Origin: Phallusia mammillata
Taxonomy: Eukaryota; Chordata; Ascidiacea; Phlebobranchia; Ascidiidae
DNA: 64,000 nucleotides
Reading direction: 5' to 3'
NCBI GenBank assembly: GCA_003260075.1
Contig: QLIY01000001.1
Location: forward strand, 248,001-312,000
Position 1 is the first letter of the stretch. The number at the start of each line of letters is the position of its first letter. Position numbers and translations under genes: made by a program. Shown in pieces: positions 44,901-58,200 of the stretch. The notes beneath the pieces were generated by a model. That model was not told the DNA's origin. It did no database searches and was given only the letters and a program-made list of their open reading frames with translations.

Positions 44901-46215
44901 GCACTTGGCTTCAAAAACATCCGCGTTTAAATCCTTCATGTGGAAAGCACAAACCGGGCTGGCCTGGTTACAACAGAAACCGGGTTTGGACAACATGAGA
45001 AATTTGGTCCCGTTTATAGGAAGTTTGCATGCTGTACATTGCGGTTGTACTTTGGTTTGTTGTCCAAAAACATTAGACCGGAGAAAGGTGGTTGACATTG
45101 CGAGTTATACACAACAATAGCTTGCTTTATATTTCGCCTTTTTTACATGATAACTTGTCAAAACCAACTGTTGATGACACGACAGCAGAATGTTCTTGTG
45201 CAACAAAACACCTTTTCATCATTCACTGGGAAGCGTAAGCAACTTTTTCTGTACCCAGGAAACCTCTAGGCCTAAGGTCGGCGCCCTCAACGCAAGTTTG
45301 TGAACAACAAGGGTATTTATTTCGCCTGCTTTCTTGTTTCAAGTGATCCAACTTTGCGGTTTAAAGCTGGCCATGCATAAAACCCCGCATTTTCTGCAGC
45401 TTGCAAAGCCAGGTGCAGGCTTGGAAATATGCCCTGACACTTTCAAGACGCAAATGACCCAACAAGAAAGTCATGAAGGACTCTTTAAAATACTTCTAGT
45501 ACAAACTATTGTTCATGAACAAATGCATGTATATGAGGTCAGAATGACACAAACCATTGCAATCCAGTGGAAGATAGGCATGTTTGACAACACTTTTGTG
45601 AAAAAAACTTACCCCCCCCCCTATGAGGTCAGAATGACACAAACCATTGCAATCCAGTGGAAGATAGGCCTGTTTGACAACACTTTTGTGAAAAAAACAT
45701 ATTTTTACACAATGTAGGGTTGTAAAGATTTTAACAAGAAACAAATAAGCCAATATATTTCTATAGAACATTACGTTTCGACAGCAGCTTATCAAGCATC
45801 GAAACAAACCCTTTGAAATCTTTGAAATTGTGTCATAGGTTTCTTGCGAAACGTCGCTTTCTATGGCAAATATATTGGCTCGTTTATTTTCTCGTTAGAA
45901 ACTTAATTTGAACACCTAAAATTGTGTATAAACCCCACGTGATAATCAGAATGCATGAACCGACCTAAAGTTGTTCGCAAAACCTTGAAAAAAGCACGGA
46001 GAGAGCCAGTTTGGTCGGAGTTAGGAGGAAATTTAATCCGGATTTTTCGTCGCCGCTAAATCTGCCTGACCTTTGTCGCACGAGCCGAGTTATTCTAAAG
46101 TCGAGTTCTCGGTAAACACGAGTTCCTCACCCCCCCCCCTTGTGTATAAACCCCACGTGATAATCAGAATGCATGAACCGACCTAAATTTGTTCGCAAAA
46201 CCTTGAAAAAAGCAC

Positions 46216-46250
<35 letters not shown>

Positions 46251-49200
46251 ACTCTTAATCCTCTGTTTGTGCCACTTAGTAAGGCACACGACTCACGGCG
46301 CCGCACTAAGGATGAGTTGAGTTAAGTTTATTTATGTACATTAATGCGATGGCAATTAGAAATAAATTAATGTTAACTTCCTATCCGTTGTAAATTAATT
46401 TTCAAGGTTAATCACTAAAACCTTGAGAAAAATATATGAAAAAAGCAATTTTCATGTTGAAGCGACTTGTGGGGTGTAGGAAATGTATTCTGTTAACACA
46501 TTTATATGTAATTGGGATGCCAAATGATAGCTAACACAACCAACTTTGTGTATGTTTTTAAGCAAGCCTTTCGCCGTTGTCCTTACGAAGTGTTTTAATT
46601 GATCTTGCAACGTTGTTACAACAAGCAGATTGATGAGAAAATGTTGGTGTAAATACAATCCACGTCGAGCGCCCGTCGTAGTTTGTTTGCCGGCTGCAGA
46701 GGCCAGAGCTTTTTCACTGTGCCGTAAACACGTTTAATCGTTTAGAATCTGCGAAATAATTGGGCTGTAAAAAACTGCCGGGCCCATCTTAGCACGTGGG
46801 GTGTGTAATGTTGATACAACCACCACAGAACAAACACTTCCGTGTCTCGTTTGACAATTGATCGGTTTTCGTCAAATGTGGGCAAAGTTGAAGTTTGCTT
46901 GAATAACTTTTGTTCATCATTTATTATATAAACGTTTCGGCAAATGCTCATGCCATCATCAGTAATATCACTGCATTTGCCGAGACGTTTGAATAATAAA
47001 ACATGTCGCTTTTTTACGTCTGTTTGGGCCGTTATATTCGTCATCAAACTTAGGAATGTATTTGTTGTTGAACTTTATGTTGTCAATTTCGATTTTAGGC
47101 AAATTTACCGCGGCTTTTAGGATCATTGCTGGTTTGATTTTTTTTAACTGTTTGTAAATTGTGTCGACACACAAACCATATATTTATAAACATCGACAAA
47201 AGATTGTAAAGTTATTTATATACTATATACACCAGTTCCTTGGCACTTGTTTATGATTAGATGGTAAAGTGTTTTGTGTTTCATTGTTTTTGTGGATTTA
47301 TATTTACCCTAAACACGGACTTCAAAGTTAGATTGATCAAAAATCAAACTGTCAAGAAAGCTTTTACAAACTAGTTTTATTTCTTCAAAATACGGCAAAC
47401 TTTTGTATGATAAGCTAATTCGCCGCAGTAATAAGGGTAAAACAAAATTACTACTATATTTTCTAAAACGGGTGTTGAAGGCAATGCAGAGCGCGTGGCG
47501 TCAACAAGGAGGTGAAAGATACAGTCACTCGACGGCGTCGACGCCTTCGCGAAATAGCGTTTCGCTGTTCGAATGCCCGTTCTCGCCGCGTTTGTTTACC
47601 TCCCGATCGGTCACACTGGCTGTTACTTGTTTTCTGAAACGCTCGATAGCTAATCGAGGTTGGTCAGAATGAGATAGGAAATACAAAATGGTGGACAGCA
47701 TGTTAGGTGTCACAATGATGGTTTGATCGATGGTGCTTCATACCCAGACTCAACAGACTGTTAAGAAGCGGTCGACAGCATTCCGAGGGGGTATTAAATG
47801 TCGAGAACGGCTTGAAATTTCGGCAATTGACTTTTGTAAATTGAAGTCTTCAGTTTGATTGATCTTTCGTTATATTTTGTGGTTTACGTTTCAACAGCGG
47901 AAAGTGTTTTTTTTGTCATGAAATGTGGAGAAAAATAAATTCGAAATTGTTTTTAGTTTTTAACACATGACATAGTTGAGTAAAAAATACTGATCCATTT
48001 TTCCGTAAAAGGGCCACATGATATGTCAAATACACCAGTCTCAAAGTATTGTTAAATTTTTGTTCCATGCTTGTAGAATTTTGTTGTGCAATTTGATTAG
48101 GAAAATAGATCTTTAGAATTCATACAGACATGTAGGCCTATATATGAATAGACATACGACGCCCTACTTAAACCTACTCTGGATGGTAATCGCCAGTTGA
48201 CCGCCCGACCGCCCGGAAGGCCCGTATGATTTACAACATCTCCATAAACCATCGTTCACATGAAACCAGAGAGCTGAGTGACCCTTCGTCAGCGGGCGGG
48301 ATCGGCTGGTGATTGACACTTTGATAATCTAAACTGATTTGTCGTATAAGCAAACACAACTACCTTACTTCTGCATTACAAACACGTCGCCCTTCCATAG
48401 CTCGATCGCTCTTACTCAGCCTGACAGCAACTTGTGTCTAAAACGGTCATTAGACGGTTCAAAACTTGTAGTCGTCCTGTGTGGATGTTGTCTTGTAAGT
48501 GACCTGATTCAACCTTCGTTTCGGCAAATGTTTAAAACCTTATAATGTTAAGGCTGAATGTTTTAAGTAGCGTGTTTTTGCACTAGTAAAGCTGTTGCTG
48601 TAAAATTAATAAATCATTGTTGCTTGTTTGATCTAAGTTTAAGGTAAAACAAGTTTTCGAAACTTAGATTGGGCAAATAGATTCATGTTTTACAAGGCGT
48701 TGTTTCTTAAGTATAAATTACTTGCTGTGGTGAAAAAAAATGTATTTATTAATGCTTGTTTGGTCTAAAGTCAGAAATAGTTTGGAAACTTTGATTTAGA
48801 CCCAAGTAAGCTGAAAACCGTGTTCAAATCGGCGAGCACGGAATATGACCTTTCGCGAGAGTTAAATGTCGAAAATCTGCGCGATTTTATCTCTAAAATA
48901 TTCCAATTTTTGCGGCAGTTTGCTCAACTCTCTTTGATGGAGTTTGATCTCGTTTTGTGGCGAACTTTTTCATCGGTCGTTATTGCACCGAAATACAACA
49001 TTAGTTCCTTTCTTCGTCTTTGTTTCTAAACCTATAATCTATACAAGTTAACTTAAAAATTCACCGCCTTAACACATTTTCCCCGTGTGAAAAATGTCTT
49101 TCCAACAATGCGAACAAATTTTAACATTTCAAACATATTAATTATAGTCGCGCAATCCGATGCTGTAGCTTCCAAAAATATCCCCCACAGACCCGGAAAA

Positions 49201-52200
49201 GTTGTCATACCAGCTTCATTTTCTTCTTTGAAACTCCTAATGGCCGATTAGAACTTTAGATAGGCGGTTTCAGCGATGTTTTGTTTATTTGATTTCAAAA
49301 CTAATTGCGCGCGACCTCTTCTCCATCGTCGCCACTCGCAGCGTCGAACGCGAACAGTTCAACATTCTCTTATGATTGTCGACGATAACAACGTCATAAT
49401 GCACCAGATGACGCCGCGATACCTGGTGACTCGCGATCATCAAACCCGAGACTTAAAGCGCTGAGATTTTTTACTCTCTGGGCTTTTTGAATCTTTCAAC
49501 TTTAAAACTAAAAAAAAACTATGCAATGACAAACATTTAAGAAGTAAAAATGAAAACAGATTGTGATTTCTTATTCGAATAGAATTTTTTTTGAAGTTTA
49601 CTGTTTTGTTGGGTTTTTAGAGAAAAAATGTGATTTATATAAAAACTGTTCGCTATTAAGTTATAATGTAGGAAATTGATGTCTTATTCGAATAGAACCT
49701 TGTTTGGTCAAAAGACTTCGTTGAGGTTTGAGGAAAAACGAAGTGTAATGTTGAAAATTGTGATGTCTTATTCGAATAGAACTTTATTTGGTTGTTTTAA
49801 CGTGATTTCCATGTTGATGGAGTTTTGTGAGCTTTGGATTATGGGTTGTAAGTTACACCAACAAACTCGTGCAACTTCGCCTCAGCTTAACCGTAAGACG
49901 CGTATTGATATCCTCCTAGGGTCAGAATGTCGCGACGTAAGATTAGGTTTAGGATCAGGTTTCATCCCTCAAACCCTTAAACATGCAAAAATGTGCATTG
50001 TATTAATGTGCACTAGCCTTTGAAAGTTCAGCACATCCTGTACAGGCTTTTGCATGATCTCATAAGCAATTTAAATCCCGATTCGGTGAAACTCTTGTAA
50101 TTAATCGTTTATTCGTGTATAGAAGATTAGGTTTGGGAATTAGAAAAATTTATCTTGGGGTAAATTCGATTTTTTTTTTGGCTTAAAAGAAAACTTAAAA
50201 CAACATTCTACTGTCATAAGGTTGTCATTTGTCGGTAACATTTTTACCAGACTAAACTGCTCATTACGCCTTTGCAATGTAAAGCATCAACGTATTGAAG
50301 AATATACGCAAAGGCGAAGACATCGATGTCCTAACCTTTACAGGAAGCGATGAAAAGGTAGATTAGGGCATCATTGGCTCAGCGGATATTGATTGCTGAC
50401 GAAGATAATTGGTATTGTCTTGTCATAAGGGTCTTGCCCCAGTCTCACTGTCGCCAATGCCCGAAATTTTGTGTTTGGAAAGCAAACGTTTACACGGTCG
50501 TGTTTGTGTAAGCTGCAGTCGGTAGCTTGTGTGCAGTGGATGGGAAATTTTGATTTGCAAATTAGATTATGTCGTACTTGTTTTTTTGTGTATGTTTTGA
50601 TTGTAGGAACGCGGTTATTTCTAAATGATTAAACCAACTCAAATAACTTCAGAAGACATCAGAAAACATAAGACATCAAAAAACACATACGTATGTTATT
50701 ATAGGAAGAAAATATGCGTTTGAAAAAATACCTTCAAAATTGAGGTAAAGATAACAACAATGTGCTGTACTTTGTTTTCTTTTATTTGTTTTTTGAATGT
50801 TCGAAAGTAAAACCTGTTTTTTGACGCACAAACGAACATGCCTTACAACAACATCAGGGATAAAAAAAATCAGCTATTTACTTCGCCCGATTTGCTACGT
50901 TCGAAGTCTTTTCGCCATAATAAGCCCCATCATGAAGTTATTACTCGCAAATGCTCGACGTCATAATCCGAAAACCTTTATTCTCACAATGATTCACAGG
51001 AAAACAAGCGTAATAATTTGAAAAATACTGAATTATTTTTCTCTATTTCGTTCTTAAGGTCGAGCTTCAAAGTTTGCTCACACAGCTTTCCGCCCTCCAG
51101 TGTCCAGTCGATATTAATTTCGACTCGAGACGCCAGAGGTCAATTAGACTTTCTGAGGTTAATTCGCCATCGCCCCTTGTAGCAGGTGACGTCCCCTGAT
51201 AATTATGTAGGAGCGCCACAGGACAACTGGCTTACGCACTTACCACAAGTTGATCTCTCACCTACAGAGCGTTAAAAACAGCCTACGTTCATAAACTGTT
51301 TCCCATTTACTTTTTTGTAATACGCTCTAAAAATAAAAATGGTGTCAACATCTAAAATTATTGTTTCCCAACTTTTAAAGCAGTATGTTTGCTTTTTTGT
51401 GACGAATACGTCTTCATTATGGACAACTAATGTTTCAATCATACTGTGTTTATTATGATGTAATTTTTACACCATTACACCAATGGTTAATGTGAGAAGA
51501 CATAACTAGTCCAAGACCTGAAATGGTTGAGAAACACTGATCCAAAAAGCGCCGCGTTTTAGAGAGGCTGACCTCACAACAGGGCGCATATAGCGTAGTG
51601 AAATTATCTCGCCAGGCGATTGTGCACCGGCTGTCATAATCTAATCACCAATCTTCTAACAAGGAACCAGCCAATCAAATCCACCCCCGGTGGGATTCGA
51701 ACCCGCGTCAAAAGTTTCCTGCGCGTGTGTCCCGCGAGGCGAGAAACGCTTCTGGGCCACTTGAAACAGATAGCGCGTCGCGGCGTCAGTTTGACTGGCC
51801 TCTCTGTGCACCGTCGCCGGTGTCTCACGGTGTTTCGCCCATTCCTGCCTACTTAGCTGTTGTCTCTTCAAATAAGCCAGGTTCTGTTACGCTTTCCCTT
51901 TTTCCCATGGGTTTTCCGACCACAGCTCAAACTCGGGCTTGTGTTTCTTCAGAGGCACGCGTTTATTGGCTGAGAACGAGCTTACCTCAACGAAAGGTGG
52001 AACACTGTGTTGTGGATATTTGTCGCATATAATAAGTTGAGAATTTAGATTGCTGTAAATCAAGACAGTCAAGTCAGTTTGCAATCAACTCTGTTGTGAA
52101 TTAAATTCGTTTAAAAATGGCGGAAAGTAGATTTGCTTGAGCTGAGTTCGCGATTTAGCAACTTTAAGTTGAGTTGAGTTTGTTTAGCGAAAGTCGTCAC

Positions 52201-55200
52201 GTTACAGTTGCCCTGAAGCAACCGCATGTGAAAGAAAAGTGACTATGCAGACCTGATTTGCTCAACGTGACAGTTTCGTTCAACGCGAAAGTTGATGATC
52301 CCCCCCCCCCAGAAAAGTGACTATGCAGACCTGATTTGCTCAACGTGACAGTTTCGTTTAGCGCGAAAGTTGATAATGTATGTTGTCCTTGAGTTTGTTG
52401 GCATGTTGGTCATTTATGGCTCTGCATTATGAGACCAAACGATTAGGGTTGTTGTAAAATAGCGGCGTCGTATCACACAAGAATTATGCGGGAAAAAAGT
52501 TGCAAGTGGGAAGTGGGAAAGCATTAGAACGGGTCTAGAATAAAAGCATTTTTTAATGCATTTTGTAAAACATCGAACAAAATTTTCACTATTGATTCCA
52601 TTTAAATGTAAACAAGAGGATAAGCTTTTTAACACGGTCAACAGTTGATTAAGAAGAATAAACTGGATTGGAAATGATTTTGATTTAGGTGCTGACGATG
52701 CATTAATATATTGGTGTGGTACATTGATCTTTAATAAATGACGTGTTTACCCAACAGATATCGTTAATGAAAGTTTAATAATTCATAAAATTCATTATTG
52801 CAAAACACTCCAATATAATAGCACTTACATTATGACGCCATAACGCGATGATTTAATGACGTAATAATTCGCGTAATTAGCGTCGATCCCGAATTTCCAT
52901 AATAGCCGGATAATCGGCGCCCGCGTGTCTGAACTGACAAGTCCTGTTTACATTTTGCCTATGTTGGATTTGTTCTTTCGTGAAGGTTGCGGTTGCACTT
53001 CGTGTTTACCTTGTAATCTCTACGTGTCGTTGTTCCACTGTTCATAAAGAAGACGTCGTTATGAATTGCTTCGATTACGTTAGTTTGAAGGTTAGACCTG
53101 GCATACTTTTCTTTAGACTTTTGTTTTTAAGAAGACTGTGTTATAATTTACATTTGGATGCCTCAGTTCGTAGGTTAGATTTTGTTAATTTTGCAAAGTG
53201 TTCCCAAATCTTTCGTTTTGTGTTGGTAGATTTATAAACTGTTGGCCACGTAAGCATTTGTAAATGATCAACTGTCTATTTGGGCAAATCGTACTATCTC
53301 CGAAATTATAAGTTTTTATGTTTTGACGGTGGTGAAGAATAGCTCTGGACAATACATTTTAAATATGTTAATACCTTTACAACACGTGGTGAGCCTCAAA
53401 TCAATTTTTGAACAAGAAATTGAAAAGCCATAACTTAACTAGCCACTTCTCTCATAATCTTCTTTCTGACTAAATCTTGTTGCTAAAATGCCGCAACAAG
53501 TAATTGAAATTGGCGGTTTAATGATTGTTGTCGATGTAACGATTGTTTCGTTGTTGAAATCGATTGTGACGAAGTAATCAATTCTCGAACGTACATTAAC
53601 TTATTGGCGGCAACTTCCTTCCTTTGGTCAACGCAATTGGATTGCGAGTCAGTTGCAGAAGTAGAAAACCCAGCTTAGACGAAGATGACCACCGTGTTGC
53701 AAGGGTTATGCAAGTGGTTAAGTATTTAGTGAATGTTGATGAAAGAACATGTGTACATTTTTTAAAGCCCCCCCCCCCGAGTCAGTTGCAGAAGTAGAAA
53801 ACCCAGCTTAGACGAAGATGACCACAGTGCTGGGGTTTTACAAGTGGTTAAGAAATTAGTGAATGTTGATGAAAGAACATGTGTACATTTTTTAAAATTT
53901 AAATTAAAGCAAGGCGAAAAGGAAGTATTAAATATGGATTAGTAAAATAGCTTGGTGTAACTGATGTGGCCCCTTATATCATCAATGATGGCATGAGCAT
54001 TTGTCGAAACGTTTGACTGATAAAGCCGCTTTTTGCGTCTATTTGGGCCGTTATATTCCTCTTAGGCTTGACTAAAAGCAATCAGAAAACAGGCAATTAA
54101 AAATCGAGATTGGTTGGTTTTGAACACAGCATAAGGTTTCTGATATCTGCGTTAATTGACACAATTTCTGTATATTTTAGGCTTGTATATTTTGACAGTG
54201 CACTTATCAGAGGTAAATCTTGATCCCGGTATCAAAGCCACTATAATTTCCACATCAAAACGCTTTGTTCACTACGATGAGCCTTTTCACGTCGGGCCGA
54301 GCTTCTGCCCTTCGCCCCTTGTAGAAGATACCGCAAATTACAGCAGGGTTTGACCACAACCTGAGCTTTTCCCAGGCTTTGTGGCGTCGACATAATGAGT
54401 CTTGATGGTTGAGTAACAAGTCTCCACCTGTACGATCTATTACCGCACTGTGTTGCCGAGCATAGGCCAACCTTGTTAATATCATAGCGGTCCTCAATTC
54501 AAACTTTACTTTATTACTGCAACTAAACAACGTCGCCACTTTGGTTTGTGGAACTAGTGTAATGATGTAGGATAAAACGTACTCATTTTCTTAAACAGAC
54601 GTTTCGACAAAAACAATTGTCATCATCAGTGAAAATATAATGTACAAGCGGAAACAAGCGCGTTTAAATACACAGAAAAAGTAAGAAGCTATTATTTAAG
54701 TGCGTGTATTGAGTTATTAGGTGAAAGTTCATGATGCAGTTTACAAAGATGCAAAGAACAGACCTTCAGGTTCTGATACAATTGTGCACCCGTAAGTAAG
54801 TTGATTTTTCAGCTTTAGCTTGTGGGTTCGAATCTGACCGCGAGCTGACCTTCAACTTATGTAAGCGCGTTTTAAGCTCCCAGCAGACGTGGATGACGTA
54901 TTAGTTGGCATTTCTCGGAAATTGCTTATTAGATCCAATGAGGTGTTGGTATTTTGACGGATTTTGTCACCCGGGATCAATGCGGGTTATGACGTGTTGT
55001 GGATTCTGTTGGGAATTTCTGACGGATTCCAAGCAAAGTCGATCAAGGTCATGACGCTCAAGGGCAAGCTTAGACTTATTCGGGAATGGGTAAAGAAGGG
55101 GAGGGGCTAACACGATATTTGCAGCAAACAAACTCACATTTGATCCGTAACGATTTGTATCCTTCCTCACCAATATTTTTCTATTACCGTCTACATTCTG

Positions 55201-58200
55201 TTTCTTTGGTCTCTCAATAGTATTCTTGACCGTCTGAATCGGCATCACCCATGGAATAGGCCTGGCGTACTACGATTTAGAAATGAGTGAGTCGTGATCG
55301 CTGGTCTGCGTGAACGCTTTAGGGCTGATACCAGTTATGAATTTATGTCAGTATTTATTAAAGGTTGAACTTTTTAAACGTAAGTTGATGTAATTAGTAG
55401 CGGTTTCTAAGTACTCTCCGATCATCCACAACCGCATTCGACTCATCCACAAACATAATGACTTGACCTTGAAACTATGACCCCAAAACCTCATCGTACA
55501 TTTTCCATCAAATCCCGAATTTTTAACAACGATGTGCTGAGGCTCGGGAGCTGACCAATTGAGTTCCTTCGGTCCTTGTCCGTTGCTTCGTTGCGAGATT
55601 AAGCCTGTCTGATGTACACAGATGAAATATCGTGTCAATAAATACCGCCGTCCCGCAAAAGTCTCAACGCAGACTCGATAGTGATCTTCTATTAGTCGAA
55701 CTACGTTTTGCACAAACACGCCCAACATGTACGAAGTATGAGTCAAAGTTTGATGACCAAACTGAGCTTAAAACTCCGGATTAATTATCTTATTTGCTGG
55801 CAATGGTTGAAAAAGAATAACAGCTCCTGTTTGTATTGAAACTTTAGGTTTTCGCATGTGTGCGTAACTTATACCTATTCTGTGTATTTTTCGGTAAATT
55901 TAAATACAAATAAAAACGTATTAGGTAATTTTTGACAAACGCTTTTAGCAGCATGCAGTTCAGTGTACGTTTTGTTTTTCTGTCGTTAAATTTCTTAAAC
56001 AATATTTTAATTTGTACCCAAATTTTCGTTAAAACTTTGTTAAACCTTTCGGGTTTGGTCAACTGGCAAAAGTCATCTTTCCTGCGCCATTTCGTGCGAG
56101 ATTGGATGAACAAGTTTCCTTCCTTCTTTGCGTGTTGATGGTGAACATACCAGCAGAGGTGGAGCGATATGTTAATATTGTTGTGGGCATCGGCCCGTGC
56201 GGTGTCCATCATTCGGCCGTCAGCCATCGAAAATCCGGGCAGCGCTTCTTGTTTATACATGGGCGAATCGGGCGGCGCATAGTTATCTCCCAACTGTAAC
56301 CAGTCGCCTGATTAGCTGAAGACCGGGCGACTCGCTGTCTGCTAGGGAACTCGCCTTTTATCAGTGCAGGGCTGCTCTTAAGGAGAGATTTAATCTGCTG
56401 GACGTCATTTCGAACTGACAGACCCTTCGTGCTATTTTGCAGTCACTTTCCAAAGACTTTATGTCAGCAGGGTTGAGAATTGAGATACAGTTGCAAAAGT
56501 TGCAAGGTATAGTGCAGAAAGGTTGCAGTTTGCTGGAAAGTGTATGGGTGAAGATATTTTGATGATATAAGACCGATTTGCTTTTCTGGAAACTTCTTGC
56601 TCAAATTTGGAGACTCTGTTCTGAATCTTCTGATCGACTATAGTTTTGCCATTCTGTTTAGTTCACCCCCCCCCCAGATATTTTGATGATATAAGACCGA
56701 TTTGCTTTTCTGGAAACTTCTTGTTCAAATTTGGAGACTCTGTTCTGATCGACTATAGTTTTGCCATTCTGTTTAGTTCTTAACTTTGCTTCATCTACTC
56801 TTAAATGTTTGTAGTTGTCTATTCTACAGAACAAAGAATGTGGATAAAGAGCCTAACCCAGAACGCTGTTTGTTTTTAATCATTTGCTCCTCGTCGCGAT
56901 AAAAACTAATGAAGCGCTCGTATATTTCCAGGACAGGCAGTCGATGGTTGGATGCTACCGTCCATTGATTGCCTGCCGTGGTATTTACACTCCAAGTGGT
57001 AATTACAACGCCTAATTGCGGATGCATACTCTCTCGTATAGAAGGTATATCGCTTTGCAAACAGACAGGTTGCTCAGAGACTCCTGTATTTTAGTGTTTC
57101 CTGACTTGGAAACGATATCAAGCAAATATTGGAGCCCGTTTGGAGACACAGAGGCGTCGAACGGTCCTTTGTATTGTTTACCGCATTGTGATGTCATCAT
57201 AGGTGTTGTTGATTGTGGAACGCGGCGATTGTTCACACACAGAATGAATGCGGTTACGAAGCAGGTGGTCATCTGGGCTCGTAAAACCCATGTCGGATGT
57301 TGTTTGCAGCTCGAATATGTGGGATTGATGTTTCACGTTGCCCGGCAGAGCCGTCTTTGCGCCGAGTCTCGGTATAAGATGTTGTTTTAGTCGCTTTTAT
57401 ATCTGGGAGTGGAAGATAAGTGTTTGTCAGGAGACAGTTTTGCGAGCTCGAGGTAAGTGTGCTGTCTCCGCTGTCAGTCGAATGAAAAGGGTTTCTGCTT
57501 TTTCCTTACACTTTGAGATGCTTTGTTAGTTGTATCTGGCGAATATAACCTCATCCTTATACAATACGTTTCGCAGACATGTCGTGTTTAAAAATTCGTT
57601 GTTATCGAGTGTGATCTTTATGGTTTACGATCATTTTACGTGCTTGCGACGGTTTTCAAGTAGCAGAAACTATGTTTATGTTGTTTCGAAGCGGAGAAGG
57701 CCAAAAAGATGTAAACTGGGCAACTACCGTGTAATTTTGAATCTGTCTATCCAAGTGGTCGTTTCCCACCGTGGGTCTTGTGCCTTTTGTTTCTGTGTTA
57801 GATAATTACCACATGTCCATCGCAGTCGAAATTAGCAACCGTCGACGCCACAACGTGCACTTGCCTCGAAATTGTTGGACATTTTACGAGTGCTTTCTTA
57901 CTGCGTCAGTAATTTGGACGTGCGCAGTATTTTTCCCAGGTCACTCAGTAAAACCTGAAGTGTCTCATGTCGTTGGTGTTTCACGCAAATCAAAGCTTAT
58001 TTGCTGTGTGGCGTAAACACACCGAAAGCCCATGCTTTCACGTTTGCTGACATATGCGAGTTGCACGTGTATACAATTTCACCGGTAAAACGTTTTTGTG
58101 CCCTTTCTTTTCCAACACATTTCTTATGCGACCCTGCAAATGTGTTTCGCATTAGGTGACGATGCTTGGCATGTACGCAGGCAATTCTTTGACTGTTAAA

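Larger units (their letters stand above)
39307..45532 (+). other. UNC5 intron 1, second part
   Basis: No C runs for 6 kb, so the assembly is continuous here. GC-rich islands at 39600-39950 and 44250-44480 stand out. A 179-codon plus-strand frame at 42935-43474 has no recognisable domain and runs into a dispersed repeat. Confidence 0.4.

Noticed and set aside
45334..45717. 127-codon frame with internal duplicated peptide
   Set aside because: The internal repeat is two alleles joined by 10 C.
51634..51871. Possible tRNA on the minus strand (GGGTTCGAATCCCACC)
   Set aside because: Only a T-arm-like block is present; no cloverleaf with D-arm and acceptor stem can be built.
54824..54852. tRNA-like GTGGGTTCGAATCTGACC
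   Set aside because: Isolated B-box-like sequence without the rest of a tRNA.
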